A program made the position numbers and the translations under genes. The notes below the pieces were generated by a model. That model did no database searches. It was not told the origin of the DNA and was given only the letters and a program-made list of their open reading frames with translations. Below, one piece after another: positions 7,656 to 14,358 of a DNA stretch of 15,000 bases (its first letter is position 1; the number at the start of each line of letters is the position of its first letter). Source of the DNA: Eimeria necatrix (taxonomy: Eukaryota > Apicomplexa > Conoidasida > Eucoccidiorida > Eimeriidae); NCBI RefSeq assembly GCF_000499385.1, contig NW_013654813.1, positions 6,472 to 21,471 on the forward strand, in the 5' to 3' direction.

Positions 7656-7856
7656 AAACCCTAAACCCTAAACCCTAAACCCTAAACCCTAAACCCTAGG
7701 CTGCAAATCCTAAACCCTAAACCCTCAGGCATTAAAACTGAAGTAGGAAATCATGAAACTCTTTTACATTTCAATGTTGAATTCGATTTTGGGATCTACA
7801 GACAGCGCACACCTGAACCCCAGACCCTAAACCCTAAACCCTAAACCCTAAACCCT
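7656..7856. repeat. Telomere-like CCCTAAA arrays (two blocks)
   Basis: 7656-7725 (about eight units with a short break) and 7815-7856 (about five units), separated by 90 bp of unique AT-rich sequence. Same orientation as 6362-6643 and opposite to the arrays from 9950 on. Confidence 0.92.
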
Positions 7857-8033
7857 TGACCACAGGCCTTAGCGGGAGGTCTGCTGCAGCTCCCACCCTG
7901 CAGCGCGGCTCATGGCAGCACTAAACGAATGAAAACAAAATTAAAAGATCAAATTAAATTAAATTAAATTAAATTAAATTAAATTAAATGTTTATTTTTG
8001 TTGTTTTGAATCCGCGGCTCGCCGCTGCGCTCG

Positions 8034-8047
8034 GGTGTCTGTACACT
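8034..8047. repeat. 14-bp palindrome family, copy 3 (GGTGTCTGTACACT)
   Basis: Preceded by CTCG and followed by CAAG; lies in the middle of a GC islet. Two mismatches from the perfect palindrome. Confidence 0.65.
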
Positions 8048-8461
8048 CAAGGCCCCAGGCGGTCGGCTGCGCGTCTGCGCGGCTCCGGGGGGCTCGTTCG
8101 AAAGCTGGGGCCGTTCTTTTTGAATAAAAACGAAATTAATGAATTAAATTATTTGTTTTAATTTAATTAAAGCCTTAATAGCTTGAAAAGGGCGGCTGGA
8201 GCTGCTCCCCGGGCCGCCGCTTTCCAGTGGACTCCGCCGCTGCCCGGCTGCTGCCGCCGCGGGGTCCAGCCTCTCCCGCGTTGAAATTGGCGGAAATTGA
8301 TTTAATTTATTTATTATTTTCATTTTATTTAATTAATTAAACCTCAATTTAACACTAGAAAGGCAGCAGCTGCAGCAAACCGCAGCCAGCGCCGCTTGCC
8401 TTCCCGCTGCTCACCAGCTGCTGCGCAGGAGGGGCCCCCCTGCCTTTGCTGCACAGACAGA

Positions 8462-8469
8462 TGCATGCA
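8462..8469. promoter_or_regulatory. TGCATGCA octamer upstream of the kinesin start
   Basis: Ends 50 bp before the ATG at 8520 and is followed by CAG repeats. TGCATGCA-type sites are known AP2-factor targets in apicomplexan promoters; its position in the 5' region of this gene makes it the best regulatory candidate in the window. Confidence 0.45.
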
Positions 8470-8519
8470 CAGCAGCAGCAGCAACAGCAGCAGCTGCAGC
8501 AGCAGCAGCAGCAGCCAGG

Positions 8520-8704
8520 ATGTCCCCTTTTCCCGAGGAAGCAGCAGCAACTGTTTGCGTCAGGCTTAGGCCTCTTAACTGGCAGCAGATAAACAAACTT
8601 GCCCTTCCTGCATCCCCTGCTGCTGCTGCTGCTGCTGCTGGGCCCCTTGGCGTCTCTATCCCTTCGGAAGCAGCAGCAGCAGTTGCTGCTGCCCTCAACA
8701 AGAA
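8520..8704 (+). CDS. Kinesin exon 1
   Basis: ATG at 8520; encodes MSPFPEEAAATVCVRLRPLN and an Ala-rich loop, ending ALNK plus two bases. The donor is AA|GTAAGC at 8705. The frame is open upstream of 8520 but has no other ATG back to 8403, so a further 5' exon is possible but not needed. Confidence 0.8.
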
Positions 8705-8706
8705 GT

Positions 8707-8773
<67 letters not shown>

Positions 8774-8912
8774 TGTTGCCCTTCACCGTTTGCCACTCTT
8801 TGTGCCTCCTTTTTGTTTTTGCTGCACTGCTATAAGTGCATAATCAATTAGCTGTTAAGCTGCTGCTGCGGCGCGCTTGCTGCTGCACTTGCTGCTGCTG
8901 CCGCTGCACCTG

Positions 8913-8967
<55 letters not shown>

Positions 8968-9110
8968 AGCTGCAGGGTCTTCTCTGAGGACGTGTGCAAT
9001 ACGGAAATATATGTGGAGACAGTTCAGCCGCTTGTGCTGCAGGCGACTGAGGTAAGGGAACTTTGCTGTTGCTGCTGCTGCTGCTGCTTTTGCTGCTACA
9101 GCCTGCTACC

Positions 9111-9153
<43 letters not shown>

Positions 9154-9243
9154 CATTAGCTGGCGCTGCTGCTGCTTCGGCGTTTCCCGCGGGCCTCTTT
9201 CCCGGCCCCTTCGTCTGTGCGCTGCCGCCACCACCCCCGCCGC

Positions 9244-9297
<54 letters not shown>

Positions 9298-9471
9298 GCA
9301 GGGCGTCAGCAGCCTGGTGCTTGCTGCGGGGGGCCGCAGCAGCGGGAAAACCCACAGCCTCTTCGGCTCTTTGGAGGCCCCCGGTTTAGTGCCAGCAGCA
9401 CTTTGGGATTTATTTTCTCACATTTCTTCTTACGCAAATCCCCACTCCAAAACAGCCAAAACAAAGATCCT

Positions 9472-9526
<55 letters not shown>

Positions 9527-10391
9527 GGCCCCCAGCCTCCGGGCCTCCTTGCGAGCTACCCGGAGAGGGCCCCCGCGCCCCAGGGGCCCTCCAGCAGGGG
9601 CCCCCAGAGGGGCCCCCAGGGGGGCCCCCAGGCTGCAGAGGCCCTTAAAGGGTACAGCGAAAACTCAACAAATGAATTTAATGTTAGTTTTTCTTTTTTG
9701 GAAATTCGAGAAAATGAAATTGGAGATTTGCTGCGGGCTATTGAGGGGTACAGCCCGGGGCAGCGAATTCCCACGCTGGCGCTGAAGCACTGCAGCAGCA
9801 GCAGCAGCAGGAGCAGCAGCAGCAGCAGCAGCAGCGGAAGCAGCAGCGGAAGCAGCAGCGGCTGCAGCGGGTTTGGGGCACTCGAGGGGCTCATGGAGGT
9901 AGACGTCACTAATGTCGAAGAGGCCATCAAAGCTGTCGTCAAGTGAGCCTAGGGTTTAGGGTTTAGGGTTTAGGGTTTAGGGTTTAGGGTTTAGGGTTCT
10001 GTGGGCAGTCGGCTTCGGCTCTAGGGCTGAGGGTTTAGGGTTTGCGTCTCTCGGGCTCCTCCCAGCTCCCCTTTGCCCCTTTTGCTGCCTAGGGTTTAGG
10101 GTTTAGGGTTTAGGGTTTAGGGTTTAGGGTTTAGGGTTTAGGGTTTGTCTGCTGCGCTGCTGCAGAGCAGCAGCATTTAAAAAGGCCCGGGACATTCTGC
10201 TGCAGCGCGGGGGGGCCCACAGCCTCTTTCGTTTGGTGGTGGAAAGGGCGGAGACGCAAAAAGAAAAAAACAAAAAAGAAATTAAAAATAAAAAAATAAA
10301 TCCAAAAGAAATAAATGACAAAAAAACAATTCACGAAGATCCAATTCAAGCAGCAGAAGCAGCAGCGCAGGAGGCAGCAAGCGGCGCAGAC

Positions 10392-10468
<77 letters not shown>

Positions 10469-11911
10469 GGTTTATAGAGCTGAAATTATTTTCGTCGAAG
10501 TCGCAGGTGTAGATACACTCGGAACAGCACCCAATGCAGGTGATGTTATTTCTTTCAGTTATTTTATTTTATTTTATTTTATTTTATTTTATTTTATTTT
10601 ATTTTATTATTATATTATATTTTATTATTATATTATATTATTATATTATATTATGTTATTATATTATTTTATTCGTTTTATTATCTTATTTTATTTTATT
10701 TTATTTTATTTTATTTTATTTTATTTTATTTTATCTTATTTTATTGTATTTTATTTTGTTTTAGTTGGTTTTATTTTGTTTTATTTATTTGTAATTTGTT
10801 TTGTTTCTTCTTTTGTTTCTGTTGGCCTTTATCTCTTTTACTTTTTATCTTCTTTTTCTTTTTTTATTTATTTCTTTTTTTTCTTTTAGTCTTCTGCTGT
10901 AGCCTCAAGCAATTACAATTATTTTATTATTCATTAATTATTATTATTAGTAATTAATTATTAATTTAATATATATTTATTGTTTATTTATTATTATTTA
11001 TTATTTATTTATTATTTATTTATTATTTATTTGTTATTTATCTTTTTGCGCCAAAGCAGCAAAACTTGTTTTGCTGCTGATTCTTGTCTCTCCCTTCTCG
11101 GGTGTATCTACACCAGGGTTTTGTTATTTGTGGGGTTTATTATTTGTGGGGTTTATTATTTGTGGGGTGTACGTACACTGGGGTGCATATGCTGTGGGGT
11201 TATCTGCTGTGGGGTGTACGTACAGCGGGGTGTACGTACACTGGGGTGTATGTACAGTGGGGTTTGTGGGGTGTATGTACAGTGGGCTGCATGCACTGTG
11301 GGGTGTGGGGTGTATCTCCAGTGGGGTGTATGTACAGTGGGCTGCATGCACTGTGGGGTGTGGGGTGTACGTACACTGGAGTGTATGTACAGTGGGGTTT
11401 GTGGGGTGTATGTACAGTGGGGTGTATCTGAAGTGGGGTGTATGTACAGTGGGCTGCATGCACTGTGGGGTGTGGGGTGTATGTACAGTGGGGTGTATCT
11501 GCAGTGGGCTGCATGCACTGTGGGGTGTGGGGTGTATGTACAGTGGGCTGCATGCATTGTGGGGTGTGGGGTGTATGTACAGTGGGGTGTATGTACAGTG
11601 GGGTGTATCTTTTTGATTGCGGGATTTCTTTCATTTTTTGGCAAAAAGATTTTTTTTTCTGCAACTTTTCTCTTTTTTCTTTTTCTTTTTGGATTTCTTC
11701 AGGACCTCGGGGGGATTTAAATGCCTTTTTTATTTTGGAATCTCTTTTAAGATTGTCAGTTTCTTCTTCGGCCTTAAATGATTTAAACTTGGCAAAAACT
11801 GCAGCAGCGCAGCTGCTGGGGGGGGGCCCCCCCGCTGCTGCTGCTGCGCCTGGCCAATGCTGCTGCTGCTATCAAGAGACAAATCAAGCAGCAAACCATC
11901 GACCCTAGAAG
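8520..11911 (+). CDS. Divergent kinesin motor-domain protein (five exons joined in phase)
   Basis: Kinesins are microtubule ATPases. Exons 8520-8704, 8976-9051, 9302-9942, 10166-10539 and 11703-11911 join in matching phase (2, 0, 2, 1) and rebuild the motor in order. Beta-1 is VCVRLRPLN (residues ~12-20); then VFSEDVCNTEIYVETVQPLV (like VF...EVY.ETVKPLV); then GVSSLVLAAGGRSSGKTHSL with P-loop G98-T104; PGLVPAALWDLF; FNVSFSFLEIRENEIGDLL; GFGALEGLMEVDV; the switch I region AHSLFRLVV at ~318-326; switch II VEVAGVD at ~411-417; AGVDTLGTAPNAGPR across the exon 4/5 join (compare AG...GxR); LNAFFILESLLRL; and RLANAAAAIKRQI (compare LrfA.rA..I). Long Ala, Ser and Gln inserts sit in loops. The invariant SSRSH and DLAGSE motifs are degraded, so ATPase activity is doubtful. 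Exon 5 needs one base less in its G9C7 run to reach the last motif. The ATG at 8520 gives a short N-terminus usual for N-motor kinesins. The subfamily cannot be named. Confidence 0.82.
8705..8975 (+). other. Kinesin intron 1, with CAG and CTG tracts
   Basis: GTAAGC donor, then (CAG)20 at 8710-8769 directly after it; T-rich middle; then (CTG)n at ~8911-8967 running into the acceptor CTGCAG (AG at 8974-8975). The CAG and CTG arms could pair and loop out most of the intron. Confidence 0.75.
8976..9051 (+). CDS. Kinesin exon 2
   Basis: 76 nt; its first G completes the Lys codon of exon 1. Encodes VFSEDVCNTEIYVETVQPLV then LQATE, the conserved kinesin segment just before the P-loop. It ends in phase 0 at GAG|GTAAGG. 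It has almost no repeat sequence. Confidence 0.85.
9052..9301 (+). other. Kinesin intron 2, CTG-rich acceptor
   Basis: GTAAGG donor. CTG tracts at ~9068-9090, 9112-9152 and 9245-9297; the last abuts the acceptor GCGCAG (AG at 9300-9301). A CCACCACCCCCGCCGCC stretch precedes it. No other pyrimidine tract is needed. Confidence 0.75.
9302..9942 (+). CDS. Kinesin exon 3 with P-loop
   Basis: Starts GVSSLVLAAGGRSSGKT (P-loop, beta-3), continues HSLFGSLEAPGLVPAALWDL, a poly-Ser insert encoded by (CAG)18 at 9472-9525, a GGGGCCCC-encoded Pro/Gly insert (~9526-9645), then NEFNVSFSFLEIRENEIGDL, a Ser-rich insert (9792-9860) and GFGALEGLMEVDVTNVEEAI. The donor AA|GTGAGC at 9943 leaves two bases. Loop inserts sit between, not within, conserved strands. 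Confidence 0.85.
9526..9645. repeat. GGGGCCCC repeat within kinesin exon 3
   Basis: GGGGCCCCCAG-type units read in frame as RGPQ/GPP. It lies in the loop between helix 2 (PAALWDLF) and the next conserved strand (FNVSFSF), so the insert is likely surface exposed. Confidence 0.75.
9943..10165 (+). other. Kinesin intron 3, made largely of telomere-like repeats
   Basis: Donor GTGAGC; (TTTAGGG)n at ~9950-9997, a short copy at ~10029-10041 and a second array at ~10090-10146; acceptor CTGCTGCAG (AG at 10164-10165). Both main arrays begin GCCTAGGGTTTAGGG. Phase is kept exactly across the splice (AA + A, then AAAFKKARDIL). Confidence 0.78.
9950..10146. repeat. Telomere-like TTTAGGG arrays in intron 3
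   Basis: Two near-perfect arrays of about seven and eight units. The sense-strand RNA would read UUUAGGG. Confidence 0.95.
10166..10539 (+). CDS. Kinesin exon 4 with switch I and II remnants
   Basis: Begins with the last base of a Lys codon, then AAAFKKARDILLQRGGAHSL and FRLVVE; a very Lys-rich loop (KEKNKKEIKNKKINPKEIND); ~27 Ala from (CAG)15(CTG)10 at 10393-10467; then YRAEIIFVEVAGVDTLGTAP. The donor GCAG|GTGATG leaves one base. An alternative donor at 10507 has the same phase but would delete the VDTLGTAPNA segment that aligns to the family. Confidence 0.75.
10393..10467. repeat. (CAG)15(CTG)10 inverted junction in exon 4
   Basis: A perfect CAG run switches to a CTG run with no spacer, yet both halves encode Ala in this frame (GCA then GCT). 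The mature mRNA would contain a strong hairpin just before switch II. Confidence 0.9.
10506..10519. repeat. 14-bp palindrome family, coding copy (GGTGTAGATACACT)
   Basis: In frame within exon 4, encoding Gly-Val-Asp-Thr-Leu in the switch II remnant, where other kinesins have Gly-Ser-Glu. It may be chance or the product of insertion/conversion by the dispersed motif. Confidence 0.45.
10558..10770. repeat. (ATTTT)n pentanucleotide repeat with ATATT block
   Basis: Pure ATTTT at 10558-10606 and ~10683-10736, with a TATTATATTA block between. Lies inside kinesin intron 4. Confidence 0.92.
11101..11114. repeat. 14-bp palindrome family, copy 5 (GGTGTATCTACACC)
   Basis: Preceded by TCTCG and placed just upstream of the minisatellite that multiplies the same motif; possibly its founder copy. 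Confidence 0.7.
11130..11610. repeat. TGTATGTACA minisatellite with higher-order structure
   Basis: Basic unit GTGGGGTGTATGTACA (16 bp), with variants TGTACGTACAC, TGTATCTGCAGT and GGGGTTT. A longer unit, GTGGGCTGCATGCACTG then TGGGGTGTGGGGTGTA, recurs five times (at ~11281, 11338, 11448, 11504 and 11545), alternating a TGTATGTACA core with a TGCATGCA core. Reads as Cys/Gly/Val/Tyr on both strands, but it is intronic in the kinesin model. Confidence 0.92.
11703..11911 (+). CDS. Kinesin exon 5 (helix 4-5 and neck), with frame break
   Basis: Starts GA (completing Gly), then PRGDLNAFFILESLLRLS, SALNDLNLAKTAAAQLLGG. In this frame it stops at TAG 11906-11908. One frame over, after the G9C7 run at 11818-11833, it reads LLLLRLANAAAAIKRQIKQQ then TIDPR, a good match to the LrfA.rA..I end of kinesin motors. 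It is followed by AAG|GCAAGT, a GC-type donor at 11912; a weaker GT donor in phase 0 lies at 11916. One surplus base in the run would explain everything. Confidence 0.6.
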
Positions 11912-12247
11912 GCAAGTCCACTTTCTCGCGAGCTTGCAGGGTTTAGGGTTTAGGGTTTAGGGTTTAGGGTTTAGGGTTTAGGGTTTGGGGTTAAGGGTTT
12001 GGGGTTTAGGGTTTGGGGTTTAGGGTTTGGGGTTTAGGGTTTGGGGTTTAGGGTTTGGGCCCACGGTGTGGGAGTGGATGGTTGAGTCTCTGCTTTCCTC
12101 CGGGACTCTTAGGGTTTAGGGTTTAGGGTTTAGAGTGTAGGGTTTAGGGTTTAAGGGCTGTTGCCGGGAACCAGGGGCTCTTCGTGTCTAGGGTTTAGGG
12201 TTTAGGGTTTAGGGTTTAGGGTTTAGGGTTTGTGTTTTTTGCATCAG
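11912..12247 (+). other. Probable kinesin intron 5, telomere-like repeats
   Basis: Candidate GC donor at 11912; TTTAGGG arrays at 11938-12058, 12110-12153 and 12189-12231; T-run and acceptor GCATCAG (AG at 12246-12247). The acceptor is good, but the phase with the GC donor does not match the open frame downstream, so the exact donor is unresolved. Confidence 0.5.
11938..12231. repeat. Telomere-like TTTAGGG arrays incl. TTTAGGGTTTGGGG dimers
   Basis: Seven or more TTTAGGG units, then alternating TTTGGGG/TTTAGGG as a 14-bp dimer at ~11980-12058, followed by two shorter arrays separated by 35-50 bp of unique GC-rich sequence. Confidence 0.95.
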
Positions 12248-12415
12248 ATTCTGCTGGAGGGGCAGCAGGACTGGAGTTTGCTGGAGGCCTCTCGCGTGTC
12301 GCGTTTGCTGCTGCTGCTGCTGCAGCAGCAGCGCCGGGGCAGCTGGCTGCTGCAGCAGCTTGCTGCTGAGCCTGCTGCTGCTGCTGAGGGCCCCGCGTCT
12401 CCCGCCGGGGGCCCC

Positions 12416-12461
<46 letters not shown>

Positions 12462-12606
12462 AGCAAGAAGACCCTTTTTGCTGCTCTGAAGAAACATTTA
12501 AAACTCAATTAAAAACAAAAGACAAAAAGACAAACTTCATGAGCATAGTTGAGGTGCCTATACACCTCAAATCCGCGCCCCACAACCACTGGCGCAGCAG
12601 CAACCA

Positions 12607-12652
<46 letters not shown>

Positions 12653-12727
12653 TCTGAGGATCCTCTTAATCTAACGGGGCGGCTGTTCAGCTGCAGCGTG
12701 GACTACGAGGGGGCCCCCCGGGGCCCC

Positions 12728-12769
<42 letters not shown>

Positions 12770-13880
12770 GGGGGCCCCCCGTACGCTTCGAAGGGTACTG
12801 CTGCAGTCCGGCAGCTGTTCAGCAGCAGAGACTCGCGCTGCAGCAGCAGCAGCAGCCGCAGCAACAGCAGCAGCAGCCGCAACAGCAGCAGCAGCCGCAA
12901 CAGCAGCAGCAGCCGCAGCAGCGGCGGCAGCAGCAGCAGCAACTCTTCAGACTCCCAGGCCTACAGCAGGCAACGGGGCCCCCAGGGGGCCCCCTATGGC
13001 CGCAGAAAGAGGGACTTGGGGCCCCTGGGGCCCCCAGGGTCCAATGGGGGGCCCCCAAGTCCCTACGGGGGCCCCCAGGAGTCCTATAGGGGCCCCCCAG
13101 GGTCTAATGGGGGCCCCCCAGGGTCTAATGGGGGCCCCCCAGGGTCTAACGGGGCCCCCCCAGGGTCTAATGGGGGCCCCCCAGGGTCTAATGGGGGCCC
13201 CCTAGGGTCTAATGGGGGCCCCCCAGGGTCTAATGGGGGCCCCTCGGGGACTAGGGGGCCCCCATTGGGGGCCCCCTCTGGAGCTGAGGGGCCCCTTAGG
13301 GGAGGTGAGGAGACACCTGAAGGGTACAGTTCGCGGGGTGTACGTACACCTGAAGAGTCCCCGGAAACTCCAGCCTCCGAGGGGGAGGGGGGCCCCCCAG
13401 CTGGGGGCCCCCTGAAGGGGCCCCCCTGGGGGCCCCCAGGGGGGCCCCCAGGGGGGCCCCCCCGGCTGAGGGCCCCGCGGGGGGGGGCCCCCGGGGGGCC
13501 CCACTGCCGCCTGCGAAGGGGCCTGGGGGCCCCCAAAAGCCCTTCTCCGGGAACTCCAATTTCTGAAGAAACAGAAGAGACTTTTGGAGACACTGAGGAG
13601 ACAGTGCAGCAGCTCACTTTTACCCTCGACTGGAGGGTCCAGGCGGCCCCTTCGGGGGCCCCCGGGGGGCCCCCGGGGGGCCCCCGGGGGCCCCCGGGGG
13701 CCCCCGGGGGCCCCCAGGGGGCCCCACAGCTTCTGCAACTCAGCCAGGGGGCCCTCGAAAAGGAGACCCAAGGAGACACTGCAGCAGAAGCTCCAGTGAC
13801 CCCTCACTTCAGCAGCGATGAAGAAACAAGGGAGAGTGGGGGGGCCCCCGCGGGGCTGCAGCAGCAGCAGCAGCAGCAGC

Positions 13881-13914
<34 letters not shown>

Positions 13915-14089
13915 GAGCAGCAGCAAGGGAGACAGCCAGGGCAAAGCAGCAGAACACGACAGCAAGGACCTCGTCAGACAAGCAACAAAGCTAAGAGTCA
14001 GTCCCTGCCCTTCTGCCTCCTTAGGGGCCCCTGGGGGCCCCCTGGGGGCCCCCTGGGGGCCCCCTGGGGGCCCCCTGGGGGCCCCCTAG
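12248..14089 (+). CDS. Probable tail exon(s) of the kinesin gene: Gln/Ser/Gly-Pro-rich
   Basis: After a good acceptor the frame opens ILLEGQQDWSLLEASRVSRL, a charged helical stretch suited to a neck or stalk, and stays open to TAG at 14087-14089. Then: poly-Leu/Gln and poly-Ala; EQEDPFCCSEETFKTQLKTK; SIVEVPIHLK; poly-Gln; SEDPLNLTGRLFSCSVDYEG; poly-Ala; a Ser/Arg/Asn block; a Gly-Pro block with seven GSNGGPP repeats; ETPEGYSSRGVRTPEESPET; SEETEETFGDTEETVQQLTF; more Gly-Pro; poly-Gln/Ser; and DSKDLVRQATKLRVS. The acidic and basic unique parts look like real protein. Introns inside are possible. Membership of the kinesin gene is inferred from strand, proximity and lack of an intervening start or stop context. 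Confidence 0.5.
12553..12566. repeat. 14-bp palindrome family, copy 7 (GGTGCCTATACACC)
   Basis: In the tail exon, reading VPIHL. Two mismatches from the perfect palindrome. Confidence 0.5.
12839..12940. repeat. CAGCAGCAGCAGCCGCAA minisatellite
   Basis: Units of 18-21 bp, (CAG)4 CCG CAA CAG, giving Ser-Ser-Ser-Ser-Arg-Asn repeats in the tail frame: an SR-like basic/serine block. Confidence 0.8.
13100..13246. repeat. Perfect 21-bp tandem repeat GGGTCTAATGGGGGCCCCCCA x7
   Basis: Units start at 13100, 13121, 13142, 13163, 13184, 13205 and 13226, exactly 21 bp apart with one or two changes each. Encodes Gly-Ser-Asn-Gly-Gly-Pro-Pro, a collagen-like Gly-X-Y pattern with one extra Gly per unit. A decayed copy lies at 13037. 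Confidence 0.95.
13337..13350. repeat. 14-bp palindrome GGTGTACGTACACC, perfect copy in the tail exon
   Basis: Encodes GVRTP in the tail frame (codons GGT GTA CGT ACA CCT). Identical to the copy at 6998, although surrounding sequence is unrelated. Confidence 0.7.
13390..13735. repeat. GGGGGCCCCC tracts in the tail region
   Basis: Two blocks (~13390-13510 and ~13650-13730) of nearly pure G5C5, flanking a unique acidic segment (EETEETFGDTEE). Reads GPP/GAP in frame. Confidence 0.85.
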
Positions 14090-14195
14090 GGGCCCCCTGA
14101 GGACCTCCTGAGGGTAGTGGGGTCCCCTAGGGGCCCCCTGGGGGCCCCATAAGGGGCCCTAGAGGGCCTCGGGGGGCCCCCGGGGGGCCCCCAGA
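14020..14195. repeat. CTGGGGGCCCC tandem tract
   Basis: Eleven-bp units CTGGGGGCCCC repeated six times from ~14031, then looser copies. It contains the stop at 14087-14089 that ends the tail frame, so it is as likely intron as exon. Confidence 0.8.
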
Positions 14196-14221
14196 GGGTT
14201 TTGTTGGGTCTTTGCTTGCAG

Positions 14222-14287
14222 CTGTTTGTTTGGTGACTTGGTTGATGAAAGGGACATGCTTCGAAGAATGCTTTTTAATAAATTCAT

Positions 14288-14358
<71 letters not shown>

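Larger units (their letters stand above)
7250..8343. other. AT-rich non-coding DNA with GC islets
   Basis: Contains (AAAT)n at ~7252-7425; TGCATGCA at 7435; AT-rich unique sequence to ~7600; CCCTAAA arrays at 7656-7725 and 7815-7856; (AAATT)n at ~7950-7988; and GC islets at ~7605-7650, 7865-7915, 8010-8115 and 8185-8285. Islet 8010-8115 carries the palindrome at 8034. None of the islets has matching acceptor and donor on one strand, so I see no gene here. Confidence 0.55.
10540..11702 (+). other. Kinesin intron 4 (1163 nt), three stacked repeat classes
   Basis: Donor GTGATG; (ATTTT)n with ATATT variants to ~10770; T-rich unique sequence; (TTTATT)n at ~10980-11040; the palindrome at 11101; a GTGGGGTGTATGTACA minisatellite to ~11610; then a long pyrimidine tract (TTTCTCTTTTTTCTTTTTC) and acceptor TTCTTCAG (AG at 11701-11702). 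Joining exon 4 to exon 5 here restores the kinesin AG...GxR spacing. Confidence 0.72.

Noticed and set aside
10558..10889. Membrane protein of Phe/Ile/Leu/Tyr on the plus strand
   Set aside because: It is the ATTTT repeat inside kinesin intron 4; the reading ends the exon frame in simple repeat.
11124..11664. Minus-strand frames rich in His/Thr/Tyr/Pro
   Set aside because: Antisense of the TGTATGTACA minisatellite; three frames are open at once and none has unique flanking protein.
9950..12231. A chromosome end
   Set aside because: Telomere-like arrays are short, interrupted, in both orientations across the window, and lie between phase-matched exons.
13100..13246. CRISPR-like regular repeat
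   Set aside because: Unit-to-unit spacing equals the repeat length, there are no spacers, and the DNA is eukaryotic; it is a coding-type minisatellite.
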